Below are positions 36,201 through 44,744 of a stretch of 64,000 nucleotides of DNA, in pieces. Positions within the stretch are counted from its first letter, which is position 1. The number at the start of each line of letters is the position of its first letter. The translations under genes were made by a program, and so were the position numbers. Origin of the DNA: Dendrolimus kikuchii (taxonomy: Eukaryota; Arthropoda; Insecta; Lepidoptera; Lasiocampidae); NCBI GenBank assembly GCA_019925095.2, contig CM034388.1, positions 27,906,934-27,970,933 on the forward strand. Direction: 5' to 3'. The notes under the pieces are model-generated. The model searched no databases. It saw only the letters and a list, made by a program, of their open reading frames with translations, and had not been told where the DNA came from.

Positions 36201-38882
36201 AAAAAGCCTTCTCGCATTTATATTTGTAGCTATTTATCTGTGCAGGAACGCAGAAAGCATACAATTTCCTGCGGCCGGGAGGCCTGTCGTAAGAAGCGAC
36301 AAAACAACCCACAGCCAGGTGATAGGGCATTTGCCCGACTGGATGGCTACTACCCCTGGTTTAAAGTATGTCGCCATAACAACCTTAAGTTGTGTTCCGG
36401 CATTAGTGACCAGGTTCCAGTCTCCCTTAAGAGAGCAGCAGCGCATTTGTAGCACCTTTGGTGTTGCAAATGTCCATAGGCGATGGTAACCGCTTTCCAT
36501 CAAGCCGTCTGCCTGTCTGTTGATCTCCTGCAATAAAAAAAAATATAAAAAGTATTAAAATTAGAATAAGTTAATATAATAAGTTATTCTTAAGGTACAC
36601 CAACATACATTCATTAAATGTGACACAAATGTAATAACAAAAGTAACAAATAAGCTTGTACAACTTCTAAACTTTAACTTAAATTTAATTGTCAAAAAGG
36701 GTAAGTAACTAGAGTCTGTAGAGTTGCTAATAAAAAATAAATTTAAAAAAAAACATGTAAGATACTCACAACATCACCTTAACACCATTGTAACAGTAAC
36801 ACTCCAAATTAGGATAAATATTTAGCATAAAACTTAGAAATAAATAATATTGTAATTAATCTTAAAGTACACACCAACACAAGTATGACACCCCATAATA
36901 TGTCACACGCATTAAACAATAAAAATAAATAGCGTGTAAATTTCAGTAATTAATAATTAAATATTCTTAAAATAAAATACGGAACAAGAGTCCATAGCAG
37001 TTTCATAATTATTATTTTTAAAACCGCGGAAGATACTAAATATTATTAGTACAATTAAACTATAGCTATATTAACATCGTGGTAGCGTAATGGCTAACAG
37101 ACGCGTTCCAAACTCAAAAGGTGCGGGTTCGAATCCTGGCCACAACGCATGCACCACTTAGACAGTTTTCTGACCTAATGTGCATATTGTTACAATTACT
37201 ACGTGCTAACAACACTGAAGGAAAACATTATGATGAAACCTGGACATTGAGATGACCGATGTGTCAGGCCTGCCAGGCCGCCTTGGACAAGCGTGGCGGG
37301 TACCTATATAGTCCGTACCCCTATATTGGGAGGCCCGAGCCCAGCAGTAGGACGTTTATGGGCTGTTATTATTACATACATACATACATAACTTCACGCC
37401 AGTTCCCTTGCGGAGTAGGCACGAACAACAGAGCGCCATTTAGTCAGTTGGGGGCCCGAGCCCACCAGTAGCTCGTTTATGGGCTGTTATTATTATACCT
37501 TCACCCCGACACTCTCTCTCAGACCAACTTTCTTTCTTACTTCGGTATTACGAACGCGGTCCGCGAGCGTCACTCCGCAGATTTTGCGCAGTACTCGCAT
37601 CTCGACCGCGTTTACTCTACTTTCACGCTCTCTCTTCCATACCCAACTCTCACTTCCATACGTGAGCGTGGGTACCAGCACCGCGTTGTGTACGGCGAGC
37701 TGGGCCTTCTGGCTGAGGTTCTTAGCGCCTAGAAGTTTACATAACGCTCCATTCAAACTATTCCCCAAATTATACTGTTATATTATGCTGTTATTATTAT
37801 ATATTTATTAATAATATTAACGTTTTCAATATATCTTTTTACAGCTGCCAGTTCCACCACCAACACCAGAGAAAGGAATGACTACAAAGACTGCTGCTCA
37901 AAACTCACTAAGTATACTCGAGGTAGCGGACCCAAAACTTTGTATATTGGCCCATTTAATGAGTCCTTTGGAACCTATAGAACCAATATTGGAATCCCCA
38001 CTTGCCAAACCTTTGATCAAACAGAAGACAGCTGCAGGAGAACTATTAACCGAAGTGGCTCAAGCTAACACTGCAGTTGGTGGAATGCTGTTAGCAAATA
38101 TGGAGAAGAACGCAGATTTCCCATTCATATCGTATTATGTGATAAATACAACACAAACAGATCCTGTATTATTCTATAATAATATGAGGGGTGCTTCATT
38201 GACAAAGTTTGATCCAAAGACGATAAGATATTCGGCTGCGCACACGTTGGACTTGTACAGTGAAGTCGCAATGATTTGTAGGCCGCCTTTCAATGATCTA
38301 GCAGGCGGGCCTAAGAAGTCTCACACGCCTACCACTGGATTCATTATTAGTGTTTATAAGGTAAGAATATTCTTCATACATCCCTACATGTTACATAAAA
38401 TCTTTTACCAAAACGACATAGAGAAATGTAGACCGCCTTTTGAGGAAAGGTTCTTCCTGACAGCGGTCTGGGACTAACTTACTTTTATTAATTTTTAGCA
38501 TTCATCTATAGTTAGTAAAAGAGTATGTTTAAAAAGACAGGTAAAGTAATATCAATCACATGTAATGCACAACTGCACCACTCGTCATCGGCGGAATGAC
38601 TCTTATAGCCCAAGACCCGGCTGCATGATTGCTACGTTTATGTGTTATTTAATTATAATACTTCTGGCCATGGGGTCCAGAAGCCCGTCGCCTTTATCGA
38701 GACCTATCAAAACGGTTGATAGATGTCTCACGAAACCAAAACGCTGGCCTGTATTTTGGGCAACGCATAAGCGTTGCCATACAACGTGGTAATGCGGCCA
38801 GCGTTTTGGGAACGTTCCCAACTGACGGTGATTTGCGACCTATTTACTATTTGTAATTTTTTATCTTTTATAAATTAAGTTG

Positions 38883-38943
<61 letters not shown>

Positions 38944-41900
38944 AGAATAGGCAAAATATAAAAAATAAATTTAAATTTGTACTTAAAAAAAAAAAAAAAT
39001 TATATATACGCGCTACGTCCCTTGTTAGCGTAGCGTCCCTCGTAGCGCGCTAACTCTCTTTCACTGTTGCCTATTTAAAAATGACCCCTATTTGGGGCCA
39101 CTTTCACATAGGCAACCCTATGCCATCATACACAGAAAAAAATTGCTTTAATTTGATATATAATTTTTTTTTAAGAACAAGTGAATGATTTTTTTTCGAG
39201 AACATCAAACTAATATTATTTTAATTAAAAATACTAGCGGCTAGATTTTCATAGGCAACTTAATGTATTCCCCATAGATAATTATACGTAAAAAATAGAT
39301 TTTAATTAACACATGAACATAGTAATCTTGCTGCCGGATCTCGGGCTATTATGATCTTGAGTTACCACGCTAACTGTCCAGCGTTAGTACGTTTATTATA
39401 AGTACTTCCCATCTAGGATTTTCTTCTGCACTTAACACGGTGTCATAAATATCTGACCTCATGTTATTATAAACATACACTTATTGGTAGAAAAGTGATC
39501 AGTATAATTTTTTTTTTGTTAGAGTGTAGCAGGCAGGCTTACTGCTCACCTGATGAAAAATGGTTATCGTTGCTTGCGGACATTTGCAACATACGAGGTA
39601 CTACAATAACAGTCCATAAACGTCCCGCTGCTGGGCTCGAACCTCGCGCTATAAGGGTACGGACACTGTACCTGCCACGCTTGTCCAAGGCGGCTTGATA
39701 GGTTTGACACATCGGTTATCTCGACGTGCAGGTTTCATCACGATGTTTTTCTTCACCGTTGCTAGCAAGTGGTAAATGTAAAAATATGCACATCAGGTCG
39801 CAAAACTGCCTAATAGGTGCATGCGTTCCGGCTAAGATTCGAAGGCGCGCCCTTTGAGTTCGGGACGCGTGCGCTAGCCATTGCGCTACTAAGATTTCCA
39901 AACCAGAGGTACTACCGATGTATTAATGGTCTTGAAGGAATTTATTGAAAACTCTTTTAAAAACGCCATGTCGGAATGCTTAGGGAAAATCATAGCTGGG
40001 AAAGCTCATAAAGTCAAATGTCAGAGTACCGTTGCATACAACACGAGTATTTAGTTGCACAAGTTTAAAACTACAAATGAGCTGCAGTTTATTAAGTTTC
40101 AATTAAATAAAATTATGCTTGTTAAATTAAATTTCAACATGTATAATTTTATACACACCCACAGCCAGAAAGGGTATGTATCCGTCTGGATGGCCATTAC
40201 CCGTAATCTTGAGTATAGCGCCCTTATAATCTTTAGCGGTGATCCGGCATTAGTGGCCAAAATCCAGTTCTCCTGGCGAGCACATTAGTAGCACCTCTGA
40301 TGTTGCAAATGTCCATAGGCGAAGGTAAGCATTTTCCATCAGGTGGGGCGAGACGAGGGTAGCAGACCCTCGTCTCGCAGTATTCCCACAAAATAAAACA
40401 TGTGTGTGTGCAGTTCACACGCAGTAGAACTGAAACAAAGTGTGACAAAGGGTGGGAGGGATTCTAAATTACGTTACGTTACATTTTATATATTATATAA
40501 GCTGTAAAACACGAAATTCGAATTATCTGTATGAGCATTGTGTTTAAATGATTAAATATAACTAGTGGTCGCCAGTGGTCGAAATTCGACCATCATAATT
40601 AATGTCAAAGACTGTAACTTCTATAATTACAGATTTCGCCAAGGCCGCACATTTTTTTTTATTTTTTACAAGGGGAATTCCCTTTGGGGGCCCCCCAGCC
40701 TGGGAGACTTCGGCGGGGGAGTGTGGGACTCGCCGGCTAGAGAAGCCGGAATACCGACTAAAACCCCTTGGTGCCACCTGACGCCATGAGCCGGGGTCAC
40801 GGGATATGCGCGAGCTTTTCTTCCGCGACCCCGGCTAGCGTGGGCCCACCCCAACAAGGGGCGGGCCTCTCCGTGCTCGTGTTTGAGAGGGGCGCGCGCG
40901 GCCACCGACGCACCACCTACTCAGCGGCTTTAGATGCGGGCGACGGCCTTATAGCCTCCCCTGACCGTCACCCGCGCCGCGCGTTCATGGCGGCCGGAGG
41001 TCCGTGTTCCTCCGGCGCCGAGACCGGTTATTGCGGGGGGAGGGGAGCACGGCTGCTCGCTCTCTCTCCCGCTCCGCCGGCTCCTTTGCGGACATGACGG
41101 CCTCGCAAAAGGAGGCGACGGCGTCCCATTCGGGTTGGCCCCCGACCACGGCCTGGACCACGGCCGGTAGCAATAGGTCATTTCCGATGGTGGCGCCGAG
41201 GACACGGCGCTCCTCTTCCCAGGCTGGACACTCCTGCAGAGTGTGCAGCGCCGTGTCCTCGACGCTGGCACTGCAGTGCTGGCACCCTGACGACGATTCA
41301 CGTCCTATCTGACACAGGTACCGACTGAAGCACCCGTGCCCGGTCAGTACCTGCGTCTGGCGGAACGTCAGGGTGCCGTGCCTCCGGTCTATCCATTTTG
41401 GCAGGACGGGCCTCGCCAAGGCCGCACTGCTAATTTGACTCGAACAATAAACAAAAGAGTATAAGTGCGTGCGTGTCTCAAATACATGGTAATGTGTGTA
41501 ATGTTTTTTTTATTGATTTATTGTATTTTTTATGCATAATTAAAAAAAAATATTAGCATTCGTCGCTTCTTCTCTATATAAACTATAAGTGTGCGAAATT
41601 TCGTACTCCTCTAATTTTTGTAAAAAGGGGTACAAAGTTTTTGCTTCACGTATTAATATATAGATGTAACCTATCTCATTCTCTCGCAGGTTTAGTCCTA
41701 TAGTTTTATATGTTTATCACTTTTTAGTGTCGCTTTTTCGTTTCATCGAGTTTCAAATCACAACGATTGTAAAGAAGTTTCACTTCAAAAAAACACAGAC
41801 AAACCTATAATAAGTATATTTTCCACCGCTTGCAGGTATTTGAAGGCGACGACGGCGAGCGTTTTGAAAGAAACTGGCTATATTGGACCGGGGCCAGAAT

Positions 41901-42108
41901 GCTGTACAGGAACCTACCCCACACAGTTGGCATGCGGAAGATAGCTTTACACAAATCAGTGGCCGCACACGGCGACAAGATGTATCTACTAGTTTGCGAA
42001 TGTGCCAACTTAATGGACGACCTGTCTGGAGCCGCGATGCTGGTGACGGCTTTGAGGGCCCGATTGTGCGGTTACACGGGCCTATATCGACCGATACAAA
42101 CGTTCTAG
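27075..42108 (+). CDS. Four-exon gene for an unassigned 407-residue protein
   Basis: I do not recognise the family. Coding exons: 27075-27285, 33644-33867, 37845-38360, 41836-42108, all with GT donors and AG acceptors. The phases agree at all three junctions (phase 1, 0, 0), and the total of 1224 nt is exactly 408 codons including TAG. What is visible: a basic, Gly/Ser-rich start (about residues 1-45, with an RRDRER cluster), a low-complexity middle with a Pro run (PVPPPTPEKG, about 147-156), and a compact, probably globular C-terminal half (about 160-407) rich in aromatic and Cys residues and ending GLYRPIQTF. There is no signal peptide or membrane span. The start is the first Met after an in-frame TAG near 27000; further non-coding or upstream exons cannot be excluded. 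The introns (6.4, 4.0 and 3.5 kb) hold many of the window's mobile elements. Confidence 0.8.
27320..27925. other. Intron 1 DNA without recognised elements
   Basis: AT-rich intronic sequence. Confidence 0.4.
27928..28340. mobile_element. Tc1-type MITE, copy 2 (413 bp, in intron 1)
   Basis: Same ends as 7895-8316 (CAGTCGCGGAATGAAAATG left; inverted CATTTTCATATCACGACTG right). TA lies on both sides (27926-27927, 28341-28342). Internal identity with copy 1 is clear over its whole length, with small indels. Confidence 0.75.
28343..29560. other. Intron 1 DNA, nothing recognised
   Basis: AT-rich. Contains a hairpin-forming 'ctcatagtctctcaagacta' region near 28802 and no gene. Confidence 0.3.
29567..29781 (-). 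mobile_element. Family P SINE-like repeat, internally deleted
   Basis: Antisense copy with the full 3' tail and the full head, but about 90 bases of the middle missing between 'aaaggtgctacaaatgaggt' and 'cgagcaaataccctaccacc'. Confidence 0.8.
29880..30470. repeat. Degraded LINE-derived sequence (uncertain)
   Basis: 29985-30270 is GC-richer; 30350-30455 contains 'tttgtcaggattgccgcaag', also recognisable at 31300 and 48570. This suggests LINE 3'-end debris. Confidence 0.35.
30483..30805 (+). mobile_element. SINE-like retroposon (family T) with 13-bp target duplication
   Basis: Matches 10421 onward for its first ~190 bases ('gagtttttggcgggaactga'), then differs and ends 'aaataaataata'. It is flanked by gtagaatatcgct at 30470-30482 and 30806-30818, exact over 13 bases. 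Confidence 0.8.
31180..31385 (+). repeat. LINE 3' end fragment with GTATG tail
   Basis: Broken frame with an 'ENGILRW' piece (31209-31230), reminiscent of the end of a LINE reverse transcriptase, then 'tctgcctatccctacgg' and a short 'tatgtatg'. Related to 48540-48660. Confidence 0.45.
31585..31890 (+). mobile_element. Family P SINE-like repeat
   Basis: Full copy, head 'tccgtgcaggaacggagaaa', tail 'aactcctgcaataaaaa'. Intron 1 of the 407-aa gene, same strand. Confidence 0.85.
32064..32306. mobile_element. MITE with ~45-bp inverted repeats
   Basis: Left arm 'atatcgagcctttaccgcca' continuing through 'ttatcgtaagcgaca'; right arm is its inverted partner 'tgtcgcttacgataa' through 'ggcggtaaagactcgatat'. 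About 243 bp, no coding sequence. No clear target duplication, class unknown. Confidence 0.65.
32398..32508 (+). repeat. RTE-like fragment
   Basis: 'tgacccggcaaacgttgttc' start and 'aaaatcggttaagccgtttc' phrase, as in the RTE-like pieces at 7210-7740. Confidence 0.6.
32512..32819 (+). mobile_element. Family P SINE-like repeat
   Basis: Near-complete copy beginning immediately after the RTE-like fragment, tail 'tctcctgcaataaaaaaaa'. It lacks a few bases near 32640 relative to 31585. Confidence 0.85.
33000..33640. other. Intron 1 DNA before exon 2
   Basis: No recognised element. A short perfect hairpin ('atcaaactatagtttgat') lies near 33527-33544. Exon 2's acceptor follows at 33642-33643. Confidence 0.35.
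33644..33867 (+). CDS. Exon 2 of the 407-aa gene
   Basis: Acceptor cttccag|aaag, donor ccg|gtaaga. Completes the split Glu codon from exon 1 and stays open for 75 codons; ends LDRFLPEGVP. GC-rich. Confidence 0.8.
33870..34655. other. Intron 2 DNA, nothing recognised
   Basis: A 70-codon open frame at 33955-34167 has no recognisable motif and no donor/acceptor arrangement that keeps phase with the neighbours; probably chance or old repeat. Confidence 0.3.
34660..34892 (-). mobile_element. tRNA-headed SINE (family S2), best copy
   Basis: Minus-strand head 'cgacggcctctgtggttgag', A-box-like 'tggttgagcgg', B-box-like 'gggttcgattcctgg', body and 'tgtgtttgtctgccgatt' tail. The polymerase III boxes are best preserved here. 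Confidence 0.75.
34930..36236. other. Intron 2 DNA, nothing recognised
   Basis: AT-rich. The long open frame that starts near 35962 is not accepted as a gene because its second half is family P sequence. Confidence 0.35.
36237..36544 (+). mobile_element. Family P SINE-like repeat
   Basis: Full copy from 'tctgtgcaggaacgcagaaa' to 'tctcctgcaataaaaaaaaa'. In intron 2, sense. Confidence 0.85.
36550..37075. other. Intron 2 DNA, AT-rich, nothing recognised
   Basis: No supported element. Confidence 0.3.
37080..37372 (+). mobile_element. tRNA-headed SINE (family S1), sense copy
   Basis: The head 'ggtagcgtaatggctaacag' contains an A-box-like segment, and 'gggttcgaatcctgg' is a canonical-looking B box. 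The body matches 12700 and 39605 in reverse. The tail is 'gtaggacgtttatgggctgt' with TTA repeats. Not a functional tRNA gene: no cloverleaf 3' half. Confidence 0.8.
37374..37768 (-). mobile_element. LINE family B 3' end with SINE tail inside
   Basis: The ATAC tail (37374-37392) and 'cgccagttcccttgcgg' end are followed at about 37443-37497 by an S1 SINE tail ('cgtttatgggctgttattat'). The reverse transcriptase remnant then resumes (37768 to 37498, minus: GSESWVWKRERESRVNAVEM, LRKICGVTLADRVRNTE). The part encoding WFGHVERM is missing. Confidence 0.75.
37845..38360 (+). CDS. Exon 3 of the 407-aa gene
   Basis: Acceptor tttttacag|ctgcca, donor ataag|gtaaga. 172 codons without stop, phase 0 on both sides. 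Contains the Pro-rich PVPPPTPEKG stretch, then the start of the compact C-terminal region (NADFPFISYYVI, SAAHTLDLYSEVAMICRPPF). This is the strongest coding evidence in the gene. Confidence 0.88.
38640..38880 (+). repeat. Possible LINE 3' end ahead of the (TA)n tract
   Basis: A GC-richer block with 'ccatacaacgtggtaatgcg' and 'ccagcgttttgggaacgt' leads into the dinucleotide repeat, as LINE tails often do. Family unknown. Confidence 0.35.
38881..38940. repeat. (TA)n microsatellite
   Basis: About 58 bases of nearly pure TA in intron 3. A likely length-variable site. Confidence 0.9.
38985..39495. other. Intron 3 DNA with short palindromes
   Basis: Around 39010-39050 a 'gcgctacg' / 'cgtagcgc' pair forms a hairpin. 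No gene. Confidence 0.35.
39505..40050 (-). mobile_element. CR1-like LINE 3' end remnant, interrupted by SINE
   Basis: Antisense. The 'agcaggcaggcttactgc' and 'ggacatttgcaac' tail (39525-39600) and 'gaaggaatttattgaaaact' to 'gagtaccgttgcatacaaca' (39935-40045) follow the same order as the LINE at 13000-13250. An S1 SINE splits them. Confidence 0.55.
39605..39895 (-). mobile_element. tRNA-headed SINE (family S1)
   Basis: Antisense copy with tail 'taaacgtcccgctgctgggc' at the left and a degraded tRNA-like head at the right (B box 'aagattcgaag' in the plus reading). Inserted inside a LINE remnant. Confidence 0.7.
40150..40360 (+). mobile_element. Family P-like repeat, highly diverged
   Basis: 'cacccacagccag', 'ccggcattagtggccaaaat' and 'gatgttgcaaatgtccatag' occur in family P order, but with many substitutions. 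Probably an old relative. Confidence 0.55.
40651..41412 (-). mobile_element. R1-like LINE, 5'-truncated, with 15-bp target duplication
   Basis: Flanked by identical tcgccaaggccgcac at 40636-40650 and 41413-41427. The antisense poly-A is the T-tract at 40652-40669. It carries the end of the reverse transcriptase ORF plus a ~320-bp 3' UTR that is also found at 9574-9788. The exact duplication implies a fairly young insertion. Confidence 0.9.
40985..41412 (-). pseudogene. R1-like LINE ORF2 C-terminus
   Basis: About 140 residues of the C-terminal end of a non-LTR reverse transcriptase protein. Visible: LTFRQTQVLTGHGCFSRYLC, then a CCHC-type cysteine/histidine cluster (CQHC ... HTLQEC in C-x2-C-x10-H-x4-C-like spacing), PAWEEERRVL, and the AVASFCEAVMSAKE block. 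This combination is typical of R1-group LINEs in insects. The upstream endonuclease and polymerase parts are absent, so it is a dead-on-arrival fragment. The open frame runs into the target duplication. Confidence 0.8.
41706..41796 (+). repeat. Short shared repeat ('gagtttcaaatcacaac' block)
   Basis: Second copy of 6541-6632, only 40 bases upstream of exon 4, so it lies within the branch-point region of intron 3. Confidence 0.5.
41836..42108 (+). CDS. Exon 4 (last) of the 407-aa gene
   Basis: Acceptor cttgcag|gtattt, phase 0. 90 codons then TAG at 42106. Encodes VFEGDDGERFERNWLYWTG to the C-terminus GYTGLYRPIQTF. The reading is continuous with FIISVYK of exon 3. Candidate polyadenylation signals (AATAAA) lie near 42370-42383, about 265 bases past the stop. 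Confidence 0.85.
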   Translation, partial: VFEGDDGERFERNWLYWTGARMLYRNLPHTVGMRKIALHKSVAAHGDKMYLLVCECANLMDDLSGAAMLVTALRARLCGYTGLYRPIQTF

Positions 42109-42458
42109 TAGAGGGAGGAGGCCTGTTCAGGCCTAGATTGTGTTGTGCTATAGACGTCTTTTAGCTATTCAAGGTTCAATTTTGCAACGAAAGTATAAGT
42201 CCGGTATCGTACGGAACACAGATCAGTGATTAAGTGATTTTTCATAATCAACTAATGGATATATAATTATTTACTGTTTTATTTTTATTTTTGCTTCAGT
42301 GACAGGGTTCGTAGAAGTAGCGGAGAGGGGATAAAAATTTAAATTTGTCATCGGCTATATAAATGACAATAAATAAACAATAAATTAAAAGGAGGCATGA
42401 CCTTTTTTAATATGGTTTAAATATTTTTTTGCTTTATATTTGTTCTTATCTAAAACAA

Positions 42459-42982
42459 TGTCTAATATTCTTTTCTTAAAGTTTTCGCGACTTGTATTGT
42501 ACACATAATAAAACTACGTTTTAACGGTTTTAAGCGCGGTAATTTTATTTGATTTTGGTTTTTCCGACGTTTCGGCCACTTTTCAGTGGCCGTGATCACG
42601 GAAGACAAAGATGTCAAGTGTCAACGAGTATTATTAAAGTTTTATTTAGCCTACCGCCAACTTGTTAATTTTAATTATTTAATTTTGTTTATGGTTATTA
42701 TTTACTCTATGGGAGCCTAATCTAATTTACTACCGCTGCACAACATGTTATGGCTTGAAGAGAAGAAGCGGCGCAAGAAACTCTTCAGCAAACATGCCTA
42801 GCTCTAATAATTTTATATAATATTAAAATGGGTGGAAGGAAAAAATACGTTGACACTTGACACCGTCCGTCTTCCGTGATCACGGCCACTGAAAAGTGGC
42901 CGAAACGTCGGAAAACCCAAAATCAAATAAAATTACCGCGCTTAAAACCGTTAAAACGTAGTTTTATTGTCTAATATTCTTT
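42459..42982. mobile_element. Foldback element with ~120-bp inverted arms
   Basis: Arm 1 starts near 42508 ('ataaaactacgttttaacgg') and runs through 'cgacgtttcggccactttt' to about 42640. Arm 2 is its inverted partner, ending near 42967. The loop (about 42640-42850) has a 'gaagcggcgcaagaaactc' string also met elsewhere. 15-bp direct repeats tgtctaatattcttt lie at 42459-42473 and 42968-42982, though the left one is about 35 bases outside arm 1. No coding sequence. Confidence 0.6.
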
Positions 42983-43130
42983 CAAAATGCGTATGTATTA
43001 TTACTATTGGTTCAAAATTGTATGCACCACACCAAGAATATCAAGTAAGCTCACTTATGGGAAACCCAGACTAGTCGGCATGCATTCGGCAAATAAAAGC
43101 CAAAGCTTACGCCTGCGACATAAGTGGTTT

Positions 43131-43714
43131 TTTTTTTAAGGCGGGGGAAATGCTATTTACGCGCAATACTGGGTCGTTTGCAAGGGATTAGACCATAGTT
43201 GATCATGAAGGCTTTCCCCTTTGATAAGGGGCAATCCGAACAATAATCAAGCCAGCTTGTGTGGAGACTCAGAGAAGTTGCACGGGCACTACCCACTAAA
43301 ACCACCCTCCTCCCATGTGCCCCGCGCTTTTTATGTAGGAAAGGCTGAGACTTAGAACGTAGTTACGCCCAGTCCGATCCAGCGCAAAAAGTGCCTGAAT
43401 GTGCCCCGGGAATCAGAACACATCCACTTCGTCAGCGGGGGTGATGGATCCTTTGCTCCCTTGATAGCTAAAGGCCCCCCGAAGCGGTATTATTCAGGGT
43501 GGGAAGTCATGCGCATACCTGCGCGTCCGCGTGAAGTCGCATTAGTACGCGCAATAATACTCCTCTCCCTATCTCGTTCGGCGGCCTCTTTGAGAGACAT
43601 TACCGTCCCACAAAAAGTAACCGCAGCCCCCCAGGTATCGCTGCTATGCAGCATGGCTTTCGCCAGACTGCAGAGCGAGTCGATCGCTCCTACTTGTGTC
43701 TCGAGTTCGAAACA
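43131..43714 (-). mobile_element. R1-like LINE, 5'-truncated
   Basis: Antisense poly-A at its left; the 3' UTR is shared with 20635-20887. The coding remnant (43714 to about 43560, minus) has a broken version of the FCxAVMSxKEAAERxRE block seen at 40985-41412. An 8-bp direct repeat acataagt flanks it (43118-43125 and 43715-43722), a weak target duplication. Confidence 0.65.
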
Positions 43715-43804
43715 ACATAAGTAAGTCTGTAGTATCGAATGTTAAGATGCGGCGCGTAGAGCCGATGAAAACAACATGACTGACTTTTTTGACTTAAGGT
43801 GCTC

Positions 43805-44100
43805 CTTAGAATAATTACACACAAATTTATTTTTCATTTTGATGAATGTTTTACTTAAAAATATACGTTCAAACACATTACTTACCCGTGAAATGTAAAG
43901 TTAATATCTTTCTTGTGTTTTTCCGATGTACTGTGACATCCGTTCGCTGCACAAACCGTCATTTTTAATCAAAATTTCGGGAGTAGCTTTCGATACGACA
44001 CGACCTTGAGCACTGACGGGCCGAGTAATGAACTATGGCTAGGTTTGAGTTGCCTCACTTTACGGAGGCGGACTCGGTTTCTAGGTGTAATTATTCTAAG
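43805..44100. mobile_element. hAT-type MITE (296 bp) with 8-bp duplication
   Basis: Exact 16-bp terminal inverted repeats cttagaataattacac (43805-43820) and gtgtaattattctaag (44085-44100), flanked by exact octamers aggtgctc at 43797-43804 and 44101-44108. An 8-bp duplication is the hAT hallmark, although the termini lack CAG. Confidence 0.75.
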
Positions 44101-44345
44101 AGGTGCTCTTATACGGGACAATTTTTTGAGCAATTATCGCTTGGCAACAGTAATGGATCAATGGAGCAATTGCAATAAAATGCGGCAATTGTTTCGAGAA
44201 TATTGCTTCAATTGCTCCATATATTCCACACTTCTCAATGTCGCTCGTTTGTATGTATAACTACGTCTCGTTTTCGCGAGAGGAACAGACCGGCGGCGGG
44301 GGCATGGGGTACTTAATGTTTTAAGTTGCTCTGTATTGCATGGTA

Positions 44346-44744
44346 AAACTGCGGAGTGACGCTTGCGGACCGCGTTCGTAATACCGAAGTAAGACAGAGA
44401 GTTGGTCTGAAAGAGAGTGTCGGGGTGAAGGTAAGGAAATGAATGCTCCGGTGGTTCGGACATGTGGAAAGAATGCATGATGAAAGAATGACTAAACAGA
44501 TATAAAATGCAAAAGTGGATGGATGCAAAAGTCGTGGAAGGCCACGATACACCTTCATGATCAAATTGATCGTGTACTAGCAGAAGGTGATGTCAGGAGC
44601 CTTAAGAACAGTCGAGCGTGCATGACAAGAGCTATGAATGTCAAAGAAGCAAGTGAGGTGTGTAAGAATAAGCCTGAATGGCGCTCTGTTGTTCGTGCCT
44701 ACCCCGCAAGGGAACTGGCGTGAAGTTATGTATGTATGTATGTA
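44346..44744 (+). mobile_element. LINE family B 3' end with 14-bp target duplication
   Basis: Flanked by tgtattgcatggta at 44332-44345 and 44745-44758. Sense strand; the reverse transcriptase C-terminus is broken by stops and frameshifts but ends in the RAYPARELA region and an ATGT tail (44726-44744). Confidence 0.85.

Larger units (their letters stand above)
40558..41665 (+). repeat. Repeat G copy, interrupted by an R1-like LINE
   Basis: Left part 40558-40650 ('tggtcgaaattcgacca' palindrome) and right part 41428-41665 (ending 'cacgtattaatatatag') match 26518-26760 in reverse. The LINE sits between them with a 15-bp duplication. Confidence 0.7.

Noticed and set aside
35962..36489. 175-codon plus-strand open frame
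   Set aside because: Its second half is family P repeat, and the first half is low-complexity hydrophobic translation of AT-rich DNA. The same P-derived frame recurs in every copy.
37080..37150. Possible tRNA gene (A and B boxes)
   Set aside because: The sequence continues as a dispersed SINE with copies at 4725, 12700, 39605 and 57245, and the 3' half of a tRNA cloverleaf is missing.
38881..38940. Replication origin or regulatory AT-element at the (TA)n tract
   Set aside because: A plain dinucleotide microsatellite explains it; nothing else supports a function.
41004..41312. 102-codon plus-strand frame over the R1-like LINE
   Set aside because: Shadow of the minus-strand reverse transcriptase frame; GC-rich sequence leaves several frames open.
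42885..42930. Hammerhead ribozyme in the foldback arm
   Set aside because: CTGA and GAAAC strings are present, but the standard CUGANGA core and stem II could not be fitted by eye. Kept only as a suspicion to test.
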